Origin: Astrocystis sublimbata
Lineage: Eukaryota; Ascomycota; Sordariomycetes; Xylariales; Xylariaceae
Length of the DNA stretch: 64,000 nt
Direction of reading: 5' to 3'
Assembly (NCBI GenBank): GCA_022453515.1
Contig: JAJNNY010000067.1
Coordinates: forward strand, 1 to 64,000
Shown: positions 9,764-19,764 of the stretch, in pieces
Numbering within the stretch: position 1 is the first letter of the stretch
Layout of the letters: the number at the start of each line of letters is the position of its first letter
Made by a program: the position numbers and the translations under genes
Notes under the pieces: model-generated
Told to the model about the DNA's origin: nothing
Seen by the model: only the letters and a program-made list of their open reading frames with translations
Databases searched by the model: none

Positions 9764-12181
9764 AGAGAGGGAGGGGATGGTGTGAAAGAAAGCACATATG
9801 GCTGGAAAGCTCAGTATGGAAGTAAAGTTCAAAAGTTCACATTGATCGATAGACGAAGATTAGATTAGAGGGGAGGTTGTGGTGCTGCACTAAGCTGCAA
9901 GCGATTGGATCGGGTTTCCTTCTTCTCGGTAAACATCCCACATTCGTTTAGGAATAGTCAAGCATATATAGGTATGCAGCGATGGGAATGAGTAATTTGT
10001 TCCAAGCAAATTCCTCGACTGGTCACATCTGGTGAAACCCAAATAGCTGTGTTGATTGGATTGTAGGTGCAATATGCTGAATAGGTTCATAACAGTGCTG
10101 CTATACGCATCCAAATGCTGTAAGCGAGGCTTCCGGTTCGGGCGCGGCGGGGAAGCGATACCTACTGGGTGGTTTAATGGGGTTACCGCATAATCTGATA
10201 AGATGGTCGAAATTGAAGCGAGGGGCGACTTTGACATGCCCTTTGGTTCCCAATCGCAAGACCCCTGGCAGGCCGTAGATAATGGCCGAGATATGGCATG
10301 TCCCACGCCATCACGAGTTAGGCAGTTAGCCCTACACAACCCCGACTCGCCCAACTTGGGAACCCTCCATCCCTCGACAACGTCGGGTCCCCATTACATA
10401 TACCTACATTATGCATAACCTGACTGTTTCCGTCTAGCTTATCTCATCTCCAGGGCTCCGACGAACCACCCGAGACCTAGCAAGGAAGGCAGGCCTTCGG
10501 GGTGTCGGGGGGCATCGTTGTTTTGGGAGCATGGCGGAAAACCCAATCAGCGCCGCATCCATGGATGTTGGTTCATATCGTACCAGCTCCGATATTAACA
10601 TAGATGAAGCCGCTGGAAAGCGAGGGCGAAGAGGGCGAAGACAGGCGAATGCTGACATATGCACTGATTGGTAATGCTTTTGAATCAACTTTACGCTTTG
10701 ACTAGACTAGGGAACCTGACCTTGCTGTTGTCGCAAAAATTTCAAGTCAGAGCCTGTCTCGCCTGTCAGTCGAACGGAGCGGCGAGGACCGCGTCAATTC
10801 AAGGTAGACGCCAAGATGGCCACGGATGGCCTCGACGGCATGCACCGTTGGGTGGGTCGGCCGAAACCTCGCCTTAGATTGGACACCCATCGTGACAATT
10901 CTCCATAACTCGATGCTCCCCAAGCCCAACGCTGTGGGAACTCGTCCAATCCCCAATAAACAAGTGATTGCGTCATGGGTTGTCCACTTCATGATGATCT
11001 TGATCATTCCTGGGCCACACACAGCCCATCAGAAGCTTAGCTGTCTGCTGTCACCTACCGGGTTGGTGGGCTTTGCACTCACTTACAGTAGGTAGACACG
11101 CATGCGCCCAATGTGAGAGATAAAAAAGATACGCGCGGCCGTTATACCGGGATTTGGCTCACCTCGCCGGCGCCTCGGGCGCTGGGAAAGGCCGAAAGAG
11201 AATCATCTGCCGCCGAGACAGACCGAGACGGCCAGAAAGTCATCGTCATCAGTTCGTCTATCTACTGCGCCTCCGTCAAAGGCCCATCTATCATGGAATC
11301 ATGGTCAGAGGCCAAGGGTCTTGGTGTTTGCGCAAAGCATGAGCTGGCCATGCGATCGATAGCGAGGTCTGCGCTTAAACAGCAGACCTACTCGATTCGG
11401 AAAATAAGAAACCACCAATATAGCACCGCTGCTCTGCCTGCAGTCTGTTAGGCGCACAATCAGCGATCTCGCTGGCCACGATGGACCCAACCTGCGCTTC
11501 CGACGCCCCTGTTCGGCACAGGCAGTAGGGGGCGAGGGGCTCTATCCTCTATCGTACAGGCCTCGCTTCAAAAACTTGGAATCACAGAGCGTCGTGTGTC
11601 ATCAAACGACCCAGCACATGTGATGCCCATTTCATGATAGGACAGCATGGGAGAATGGAAATCTGCCAGAGCCCATAGAATTCTGAATTGTGGATGAGTG
11701 AGACCAGGGTCCTCGGCCATGTCAAATACTCTCTGCCGTTGTATGACACCAGGATGCTACGCCAGTCAACTCCGAGGTTGCAGTCGCCCTTGGTGTGCGC
11801 GGGTGCCCCCCTTGTGTGTGCGTGTTCAAGAGATCTTCCGTCGTCACCATCCCAGACGAGAACTTGAATCCGCGTGGTTGACCGACTCTTCCAGGCCCCT
11901 CATTGCCACTTTGGGTTATATTGACGTGGTGTGTTTGATATGATTTGGTGCGAATGCTCGGTTGCCTCGCCCGGCTTAATGTGGGTAATAACGTACCCCT
12001 TGTAACCCCAGATTTTGGATATAAGTGCAAGCTCCCGGACGAGTCTTGAGAGGATTCATCACGAACAGCATCGAAAATCAGAGTTCTTACACACTATTAC
12101 AACTGCTGTTAAGATATTCAAAGCACTGCAACCCTACCCCTTTTTTCGCCGATCCAATACCTCTTCATACACACCTACAAT
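9764..12181. other. Intergenic, no supported gene
   Basis: About 2.4 kb holding the ODC 3' region and the promoter of the secreted-protein gene. Open frames on both strands (for example 9890-10354 minus and 11113-11451 plus) have no family motif and no biased third positions. I see no tRNA or repeat of note. Confidence 0.5.
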
Positions 12182-12709
12182 ATGCAGTTCACCACCGGAG
12201 CTCTGTTATCACTCTGCCTCGCTGCAGTCAGCGCCGCTCCTGTCACAACTGCCAGCTCCCCAGGTTGCCGCGTAGACCTCAAGCCGACAGAGCCCCAGGT
12301 CCAGAATGCTCCTGCTGTCATCCTCTACAGTAAGTTGCCAGAGACACTCACTACATGATCTAATCGATGAAGGCTTCGACTAACACTTATTTCTCATAGG
12401 CACATTGACAAAGTGGACTAAGACGACATCGCAAGACTCCTTCTCGTCGGTAAGTCACTGCCAGTTTTAGCAGTTGAATGAACATCGTAATAAGAATTCA
12501 TCGCTAACAACTTTCCATAGAACTACCTGGACACCACCAATATCAGACAGGCCCCTTACTCCGTCTTCTTCAAGGCCAACATGATCCCCGACTACCAGAA
12601 CATGGACAAGCTGCACGGCGTGTTAGACTCATGGATGGGCACATTCCTCGTCGGCGACGCGCAGCCCGCCGCGGACGACTTTACTATCACCGGAGTCTCC
12701 TGCGCCTAA
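12182..12709 (+). CDS. Small secreted protein, 128 aa, unknown function
   Basis: Exons 12182-12329, 12400-12449 and 12521-12709 join in frame to 128 aa. Both introns are about 70 bp with GTAAGT donors, CTAAC branch points and TAG acceptors. The N-terminus is a clear signal peptide (MQFTTGALLSLCLAAVSAAP) with likely cleavage after about residue 19. The mature part has only two cysteines (Cys29 near its start, Cys127 next to the last residue), suggesting one disulfide that closes the chain end to end. There is no transmembrane segment or enzyme motif. I do not recognise the family. Size, secretion and low Cys content fit a secreted cell-wall or effector-like protein, but this is inference. Confidence 0.85.
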
Positions 12710-13228
12710 GCAGGCGATGGGGACAGCGCAATGGTGATGAGAGGCTTTGTTACAAACACCACACTCTCATCTTGGTCTCTTTCTCTTGATTGAGATGGCG
12801 GTAGTCAGGGATAACGTGCAGATCACGGCATGTTTGCAAAACCCCTCTCTACCTGTACATAGCCTTTTTTACGAATACCCCTTTATGATGAATGCAAACC
12901 AAATTACTTTATTGTTTATGGCTTTGTTGCCTGTTGTAGTTCAGAGTGACTAACGCGTGTTACAAAGGATGGGTACACATGAAAGGGATTGTTTGACATA
13001 CAATTACACTGTTTGGTCACAGGTTTGCTGATGTTGAACAAAACACCACGGGAGTCGCACGGAATGCGCTGGCAATCTCTCTATATAAGCTTCCAGCCAT
13101 GGGTCACAATATTGTCCTATTTCCCTCCGATGCAAGCAACCAAGCAATGACCACATTCGAACATCCTATTTAACAACTACCAATACTTGATAGTCAATAC
13201 TTCTTTAATCTAACGCTCAAGATTCGCC
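12710..13228. other. Intergenic, 3' region and promoter
   Basis: About 0.5 kb between two plus-strand genes. It holds the 3' end of the secreted-protein gene and a TATATAAGC box near 13081-13089, a plausible TATA element for the next gene. Nothing else seen. Confidence 0.4.
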
Positions 13229-13900
13229 ATGACTTTATCACAGCATTTTGTTTCATCGGGACAGGAGCTCAGGCTTCTCAAGTCCAACGTCGAACTCATT
13301 GCGCCAACGGACGAGAAGCCGTATTACTCGATTTCTATTGAGAATGAAGCCAAGACTTGCAAGATTGAGATTGCAGCAGGAAAGTCGTTCCCACCCGTTC
13401 CGATTGAGATCCACCCCCTACACCCTGACTGGGAGAGCCACAAGCCGAAGGCTTCCGAGTGGGTGACTATCAGTCACGCGGACCGCTGCGAGTGTACATG
13501 GTGGTCCAGCAATCCCAAGTCGTTTTTTGATCTGTGGCAGGAGATTCATATTGAGCTTCGTCATAACTCGGCTTCTGATCAGGCTAGCTACGCTTTTTAT
13601 CCCAAGTTCTCGTATTTGGACATTGGAGAGGATCTCGCTCACGCTTCGCTCATGGCCAGCATAGCTGTGGGGAAGGAGGTCCCGAGCTGCTATGAGGATC
13701 TCGTCAAAACTTGGGGCACGAACAGAGCCAAGAGGGCCCTTGGTGTTACGGTACATGAATATGCTAATGCGCCCACACCCGATGATTCTGATGTAACTGA
13801 TGATGAACTACCAGACTTAATAGACGGCGAGGGCGAGGGCGACGACGACGACGACGAAGATGATGAAGATTTCGACCCTGGTAACCTTTATTGGCCTTAG
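13229..13900 (+). CDS. Hypothetical protein with acidic C-terminal tail
   Basis: Single exon of 223 aa from the ATG at 13229, which has a good context (GCCATGA). The first about 170 residues look globular with alternating beta-like stretches (KPYYSISIEN, EWVTISHADR). The last 40 residues are mostly Asp and Glu (DDDDDEDDEDFDPGNLYWP) with a conserved-looking aromatic end. There is no signal peptide or membrane segment, so an intracellular location is expected. I do not recognise the family. The long unbroken frame and the separate globular and acidic parts support a real gene. Confidence 0.75.
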   Translation: MTLSQHFVSSGQELRLLKSNVELIAPTDEKPYYSISIENEAKTCKIEIAAGKSFPPVPIEIHPLHPDWESHKPKASEWVTISHADRCECTWWSSNPKSFFDLWQEIHIELRHNSASDQASYAFYPKFSYLDIGEDLAHASLMASIAVGKEVPSCYEDLVKTWGTNRAKRALGVTVHEYANAPTPDDSDVTDDELPDLIDGEGEGDDDDDEDDEDFDPGNLYWP

Positions 13901-14938
13901 TGTAAGGCATTGTACAACACGTTGATGACGTGGCTGATAACCCAGGTTCAGATTCCGAGGAAAATTAAAGTGCCCGTAGTTTTAAAGCATCTGCGTAACA
14001 TTCATGTCTGTACTCTACCAACTGGTAGCAATACTCATCTTCTTTGACTTTCAAACAGCCAGCTTATTTAGATAGAAAAACAAATACCTTGATAAAAAGT
14101 TTACATAATACATCTCGCGAACTTTCAGAAACTCTACTGAATGAATTTCCCCTTGTCATTGTGAGATCCCAAATACATTTCATTTTTTTATCACATAGCT
14201 ATATAAAAACTCATTAAAAAATCTCATGTCTCCTCGGATACCGGATCCCGGCGCAAGGGACCAGATATCGCCAAGTAGCCGGTAAGTCCAGATGTTAAAG
14301 GCGCTGGTAGATAAGGGCACGATCACGGATCACGGATCACGGAGACACGCTTTTCCCCAATCATATCGAACGGCGCCAACGAGTTCCCCACGCGAGTTGC
14401 TCTAAGAAAAGCATCAAAGTATAGTATAGTATCCAGCAGCATAAGTATACTTAATATAAATGAGATTAACCCTCGCCCCTGTGGCGCCCCTGTGAGCCTG
14501 CCTTGTTGTCCAGGTCCCATCCCCCGCACATCGCCTCCACGACCTACCACCTAATGACCGAGCAAACACCATCTGCCGGCACCAATCACGCGCCCTGGGA
14601 GCCATTTTGCCAAAGAAGCCGTATATTGAACCAACGCGACGCTGGCGACGTCTCTTGCCGAACCAAGAACACATAGTGGCTTCACAACCGGATGATGATG
14701 ATGCGCTGCTGCGATGTTGATTGCCCCCAAAGCAGGTGTTTATAAAGCATTTCCTAATATTCTAAATATGGCGCCTGGTGCCGCTTTCTGATCGTATTGG
14801 AAGAAAGGGCTAACGCAACGCACCTCTAACTCAAGATTATACGAGTCTTGCGCTTGGCGTGTCTACTCAGCTGACTGTAATTACTTTGTGTGAGAAATCG
14901 GAATAGCATAGGAAGGAAGGAATATCACACCTATCACA
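13901..14938. other. Intergenic; short tandem repeat 14322-14342
   Basis: About 1 kb with no supported gene. Contains three copies of ATCACGG at 14322-14342 and a short AGTATAGTAT repeat near 14420. The last few hundred bases are presumably the promoter of the sorbosone dehydrogenase-like gene. Confidence 0.45.
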
Positions 14939-16616
14939 ATGCGTTTGTCAGGAGTCATTGCAGGCTTTACGGCCCTGCTGGGCGCAGGTAAGTCAAGTCA
15001 AGTCAAGCCATCCACCCCTTTTCCTCACGACAACGATGATGTTAGTACCCAACTCCTCTAACGAAATCATGCCCCAGTCCACGCCGAGGTGCGCCAGCTC
15101 CCCGTGCCCACGAGCTGCAGCGGGGTGTCCGCCCTGCGGTTCCCCGGGACGGTAGCGTCGGGGTGGTCGGTGATGAAGATCGCGGGCGGGCTGCGCGGGG
15201 TGCGGACGGTGATCTGGGACGTCAACGGCGCCATGCTCGTGTCGGAGGCGGGCAAGGGCATCTCGGTGCACACGTTCGGCGACGACGGCTGCATCAACAG
15301 CACGGCCATGCTCATCAGCAACGTGCAGCTCAACCACGGGCTGGCCCTGACGCCCGACAGCACGACGCTGTACGCGAGCGGCGAGCGCACCGTCTGGTCC
15401 TGGGCCTACGACCCGGCCACCCGCAAGGTCAGCGGCCAGAAGACGGCCATCAGCGGCATGGACTCGGGCATCCACTCCACGCGCAACGTGCTGGTCGTCA
15501 AGCAGCAGCCGAGCACCATCCTCGTGCAGGTCGGCTCGAACCAGAACCTCGACATGGCGTCCGCGCAGCCCGCCACTGGTCGTGCCATCATCAAGGCCTT
15601 TGATATGAGCAAGGCTCCGGCGAGCGGATATAACTATAAGACGGGTGGCGAGGTCTTTGCCTACGGTCTCAGGAACGAGATTGGCTTTGTGCAAGACCCG
15701 GCTGGTATTGTCTGGGGTGTCGAGAACAGTGGTGATGTGCGTGATCTATTCATATAGCACCCCCTTTTTTTCCCCCATTCACATCCAGCTTTTGTGATTG
15801 ATTGAGCTGACCAAGGACCTATAAATGCAGGATATCAGAGTCAACGGCCAGGACGTCCACCAAGACAACCCAGCAGAGAAGCTGAACAACCGTAAGTTAA
15901 ACAAGCTCCAGAATAGCGCACTTTCCCATTTCATCACATACTAACCCCAGAGAAACCCAGTCGGCGACCCCGTAGCAGACCGCGACAACTGGTTCGGCTA
16001 CCCAACATGCTTCACGGTGTGGAACCCGCAGCCCTTCGCCTCCAAGGGCCTCAAGACGGGCAGCCACTTCATGCTGGCGGCCGGCAACGGCGTGTCGAGC
16101 GACGCCGACTGCGTGACCAAGGCCAAGGCGCCGCGCCTGACCTTCCAGGCGCACAGCGCGCCCATCTGGAACACGTTCGACGCCAACGCGACCAACATGT
16201 ACGTGACGCTGCACGGCTCCTGGGACCGCCAGCCGCCGACCGGCTTCAAGGTCATCGAGGTGCCCTTCACCAAGCTCGACAGCGGCGCCTACGACCCCGT
16301 CGCCGCCGTCGACAGCATGGCCGGCTACAAGGACATCTTCTCCGCCCCCAACCCCGCCGGCTGCACCGCGAATGGCCTGACCATGAGCAACTGCATCAGG
16401 CTCACTGCTGCTGGTTGGTAAGTCTTCACAGTTTATTTTTTCGAAATTCCCGAGAGATGACCAGAGTGTTTAAGGACTAGAAAAAGACAAGGGGGGAAAG
16501 GATAAGGTGTGGAATGCTAACAACTTGCGAAATCTAGGGACCCGGCCGGGCGTGGCCTCTTCGTCGGAAGCGACAACTCCGCCGAGGGCGAGATCTACCT
16601 CCTTTCCAAGAAATAG
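14939..16616 (+). CDS. Secreted sorbosone/glucose dehydrogenase-like beta-propeller protein
   Basis: Exons 14939-14987, 15078-15736, 15831-15891, 15961-16417 and 16538-16616 join in frame to 434 aa. Signal peptide MRLSGVIAGFTALLGAVHA, then a soluble glucose/sorbosone dehydrogenase (GSDH) six-bladed propeller. Family marks are the opening LRFPGTVASGWSVMKIAGGL, VIWDVNGAMLVSEAGKG, a central YGLRNEIGF strand, NGQDVHQDNPAEKLN and the closing AGRGLFVGSDNSAEGEIYLL. In bacteria the family oxidises sugars with PQQ. Fungal secreted members are annotated L-sorbosone dehydrogenase, but substrate and cofactor here are not shown by sequence. Exons 2 and 4 are strikingly GC-rich at third positions, which leaves long shadow frames open on both strands; this suggests strong codon bias and high expression. 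Confidence 0.9.
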
Positions 16617-16668
16617 GTACGCGATTTCCAATGTGGATTATCGATCAAGTCAGCTTTGGGGTTAGGTA

Positions 16669-16738
16669 CCCTACCGTGGGGTGGGGGTATTTCGTGACAG
16701 TCACGGCAAGGGTCTTAAGATTTGGTGACCGTCCCTTA
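16669..16738 (+). repeat. Left terminal inverted repeat of the mariner-like element
   Basis: Pairs with 17441-17511 read on the opposite strand; the outer 45 bases differ at only a few positions. Contains the near-palindrome GTGACAGTCAC. Confidence 0.75.
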
Positions 16739-17014
16739 AAATCCAAAGCGATCTCTGATTTTCGTAACAGTCTCTGTGACAGTCATACCTCTAGGACCAT
16801 TTTTTAGCCCAAGATAGTCTAGTACGTAACTAATCTCAAGCCTAAAACTGTCACCAAGCGAAGCCAGGTGCCTCACAGCCCCAAAACCGTCACGGAGTCT
16901 CAAGATCGTCTATAGCCCCTGGAGACCGTCCCCTACAGGGTAGGCTCGCTACGGAAGGTACGAATCGTAGAAATAGAAGCCAGAAACAGAAGGCTCGTCG
17001 AACTTAGCCATTTT

Positions 17015-17037
17015 CTACCTACCTACCTACCTACCTA
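17015..17037 (+). repeat. CCTA tetranucleotide microsatellite
   Basis: Five and a half tandem CTAC/CCTA units inside the mariner-like element. The opposite-strand version (GGTAGGTAGG) is found at 17198-17250 in the same element, so the pair may form a stem. Confidence 0.8.
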
Positions 17038-17440
17038 GACCTGTAGCCGTGACTCCATTCCTCTCCTTCTCACACCTCACACACATACGCTGGCGCGCGC
17101 CCCCAGGACTAGATTGGAGCCCTACCCCCTAGGACTGGCCTACCTGGATTGGAGCCCTAGGAACTGGATCAGACTGGCCTACCTGGGTGCCTGGATTGGA
17201 CTGGTAGGTAGGTGGGCGTAGGTAGGTGTAGGTGGGCGTAGGTAGGTACTTAGAGGTATGCGAGTTACCGTGATCCGAGGGTCTGTTACCGTGATCCGGG
17301 GGCCTCGATCTGTGATTATCTCTGATTCGAAATGGGCTTAGAGCTCCGTGATCGCCTCATTCTAAGACCGTCTTAGAAACCTAGGATCGTCTCGAACCTG
17401 TGATTATTCGTAGTCTAGGCTGGTCATTAGATAGTCCTCA

Positions 17441-17511
17441 CTTTGGGACGGTCACTAAGTTTCGTGACCCTTGCCGTGACTGTCACCAAATCCCCCCATC
17501 CCACGCTAGGG
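17441..17511 (-). repeat. Right terminal inverted repeat of the mariner-like element
   Basis: Reverse complement of the left end with a few mismatches and a small internal divergence. Followed directly by the TA duplication at 17512-17513. Confidence 0.75.
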
Positions 17512-17513
17512 TA

Positions 17514-18132
17514 GTTGATGAGGGTTCACGTGGTTTGGGGGGGATCCGCGTCATACTACTCGCTAGATTGATAGCAAGTCGCGATTCCAAGGCGAATTTA
17601 CGAAACTGTGCGCAGTTATTGCCTGTCCGTGGATGCCTCACTATGTGATGCGTGAAATTTAAACTACGGTGTCTATTGATTTACCTATGCGCAGTTCTAA
17701 AGATCACCTAGCTGCATTTTGTGATGTTGACGTCTTCATATGTTTAAGATTATATATACTTTAGTGACGGTCTTAATGAATGAATACCAGCTACCAGAGT
17801 AGCCGACCTGGGAACGTTCTTGACCACACACCCGTGGATTTTGAACCTTGCCAACTGGTCTAGGTTCTCTCGTCTCACCAGTATGCAGCAAGGGCTTGCA
17901 CAAACAACATGAGAGAATCTCATCTCGTGCATTTGTAAGCGTACACTACTAGTTCTTATTTAATTTTGCTTCAAGTGCCAAGCTTAAGCTTGTTCAATGT
18001 CCTGGTAAGTAATTACGTCTGAATTAAGCTTAATCTTCCGTGTATCCAGCTCTATAACAATTGATTAAAGCAAATGAAATGCTAGATGGTTGATGCTAAT
18101 ATGAGATGCGATATGTTCGTGGGAGCTACCAC
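17514..18132. other. Intergenic downstream of the mariner-like element
   Basis: About 600 bp reaching the 3' end of the 2EXR gene. AT-rich in places (TATATATAC near 17750). No gene or RNA seen. Confidence 0.4.
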
Positions 18133-19764
18133 CTAACCCATGATAACGTCCTCCGTAAGACCAGTCTTGCGATCCTCTATTGCCTGATAACGATCCTTGA
18201 TGTCTTTCGTCGCCGGTTCCGCCTCGATCACCCGAACAAATTCTAGTGTTATTAAAGGTTGATCCTCGCCCTCACACTTCTTCCATGCCTCGAACCTCTT
18301 ACGCATAGCCGTCTCTCCCTCCCCTTCTTTTATTCTGATCATGGCCTTGTCTTTCGTGTCCAGTCCTTTGACCGCTTCTTTCATCATGAAGAGTGTCTCC
18401 ACATTGGGCCATGCATGTAGGATCGTAACCCAGCCTGGTTCCGACTTTGGCGAAAAAGACGGAGAATCGATCTGGACCGCGAGCTTACGGACTTTGGCAC
18501 GATCCTCTTGTCGGTACTGCTGCGAACAATACCTACCTCTGCACATTTTGTGGCAGGGCTCGTAGATGACAATGTCGGTTTCAGGGTTGACAGACTGTCC
18601 GCAACAAGAGGGTTTGGAAGCGTCTAGATGATTCAACCACATGAGGTTCGGTCCAAAGAAGTTGAAGTAGTGTCGACTGGCTATAAATGACGTGAAACGA
18701 CATGTCATGAACCATGATGGCGTCTTGTTTTGCACGCCGAATGTACTAGCATGGGGTAGAGACGAGAGCCGGTTACATATGTACACCAATCTGGGTTCCA
18801 TTGCAGCTTCCCAGATCATCCATTGGATTTCAGTGGGCAGGTCCTCGAACTTATGAAATACGTCCAGAGGCTTTGCCAGTCGAGCCGATCGACGTTTCGA
18901 TTGGCCGCATACCTCATCTTGACGCTTCCTTTTGACGCCGCGATCATTGTCGACTTCCGTTTCGACGATCGACCCCGAGTTATCTTGACGCTTTGCTCGA
19001 ATACGCTCCGACCTCCGGGGGGCAACATGAAGACCACCGACTGTTGGACGAGCTCTTTCTGGGCCGAAGCTGTACTCGGAAGGTTCGGTCTGATTTGTAT
19101 CCCCTTCGTGGACCAATTCGTCGTCACCTCCATCGAAGCCTCCTTCTTCGTCTTCATCACGACCTTCATCTTCGTCTTCATGACCATCTTCGATTCGACT
19201 GCCCGAACTTTCTCCTTCGTCTTCATAATGTTCGTCATTTTCTTCTCCATGGCCGTGTTCGACCCGAATGCCCGTTTCGGGATATAATTCCTGGGAATCG
19301 ATATCTTCAGACGTCTCTAAACGTGAGGCACTGTTCTCTGTGGGGCTGGTTCTGCCCCCAAAAAGGCGTCTTGTTGCTGTCGAGGCTCCCGCAGCTATCG
19401 TTGTAACCGGATGAAACCAGAATTTTGTTGTGATTTGTGTTGCGGGACCAGAAGATTGTGCGGTTTCCAATGCAGAATCCCAGAGCGCATTGTCAAGTGG
19501 TGTAGACATGAGAGCATTGTTCGGCGTGGCTGCCGGATCGGCTTCACCTTTGTCAGGCGAACTGAGATCCGGCGAAGATCCTAACTCGGTGCCAGACACC
19601 ACCGGCAACTCTTGCTCGGCCGAGCTCTCGTGGCTGGAATCATCCGCCCCTGCCGTCGCTACGATCCTCTCCTGGCCATGGCGTTGGATAAAAGGGTGAG
19701 TTCTTTGTCTATCTCTAAGCTGTGCCTTAGTTTTCCCTTTGGGATCCCTCCTTGGTAGTGGCAT
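18133..19764 (-). CDS. 2EXR-domain protein with long disordered acidic N-terminus
   Basis: Single exon of 543 aa starting at ATG 19764. Residues 1-300 are low complexity: Ser/Glu/Asp-rich, with a dense acidic block at about 170-225 and basic nuclear-localisation-like patches at 250-260 and 278-296 (VKRKRQDEVCGQSKRRSARL). From residue 303 a 2EXR domain begins (FHKFEDLPTEIQWMIWEAAM, then PRLVYI), the F-box-like fold common and expanded in filamentous fungi. Cysteines in CCGQ and PCHKMCRGRYC lie inside it. Family members have no established biochemical role. The nuclear signals suggest a nuclear protein, by inference only. Confidence 0.85.
   Translation of the reverse strand: MPLPRRDPKGKTKAQLRDRQRTHPFIQRHGQERIVATAGADDSSHESSAEQELPVVSGTELGSSPDLSSPDKGEADPAATPNNALMSTPLDNALWDSALETAQSSGPATQITTKFWFHPVTTIAAGASTATRRLFGGRTSPTENSASRLETSEDIDSQELYPETGIRVEHGHGEENDEHYEDEGESSGSRIEDGHEDEDEGRDEDEEGGFDGGDDELVHEGDTNQTEPSEYSFGPERARPTVGGLHVAPRRSERIRAKRQDNSGSIVETEVDNDRGVKRKRQDEVCGQSKRRSARLAKPLDVFHKFEDLPTEIQWMIWEAAMEPRLVYICNRLSSLPHASTFGVQNKTPSWFMTCRFTSFIASRHYFNFFGPNLMWLNHLDASKPSCCGQSVNPETDIVIYEPCHKMCRGRYCSQQYRQEDRAKVRKLAVQIDSPSFSPKSEPGWVTILHAWPNVETLFMMKEAVKGLDTKDKAMIRIKEGEGETAMRKRFEAWKKCEGEDQPLITLEFVRVIEAEPATKDIKDRYQAIEDRKTGLTEDVIMG

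Larger units (their letters stand above)
16669..17511. mobile_element. Non-autonomous Tc1/mariner-like element (843 bp) with imperfect terminal inverted repeats
   Basis: The left end (CCCTACCGTGGGGTGGGGG) matches the reverse complement of the right end (CCCTAGCGTGGGATGGGGGG), and the match continues through a shared GTGACAGTCACGGCAAGGGT block and a GTGACCGTCCC block, giving inverted repeats of roughly 70 bp. The element is flanked by TA on both sides (16667-16668 and 17512-17513), the target duplication of Tc1/mariner (Fot1/Pot2-type) transposons. No transposase frame is present, so it needs an outside enzyme. The interior has many copies of short GTGAC/ACCGTC/GATCGTCT motifs in both orientations, a CCTA microsatellite and a partly duplicated GC-rich core. 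It sits between the 3' ends of two convergent genes. Confidence 0.8.

Noticed and set aside
14993..15694. 233-codon minus-strand open frame inside the sorbosone dehydrogenase-like gene
   Set aside because: Mirror of GC-rich codon use; the plus-strand exons have signal peptide, domain motifs and splice sites, and the minus frame has none.
16669..17511. CRISPR-like or tandem-repeat array reading of the repeated short words
   Set aside because: Repeats are irregular in spacing and orientation, the genome is eukaryotic, and the TIR plus TA duplications explain the element better.
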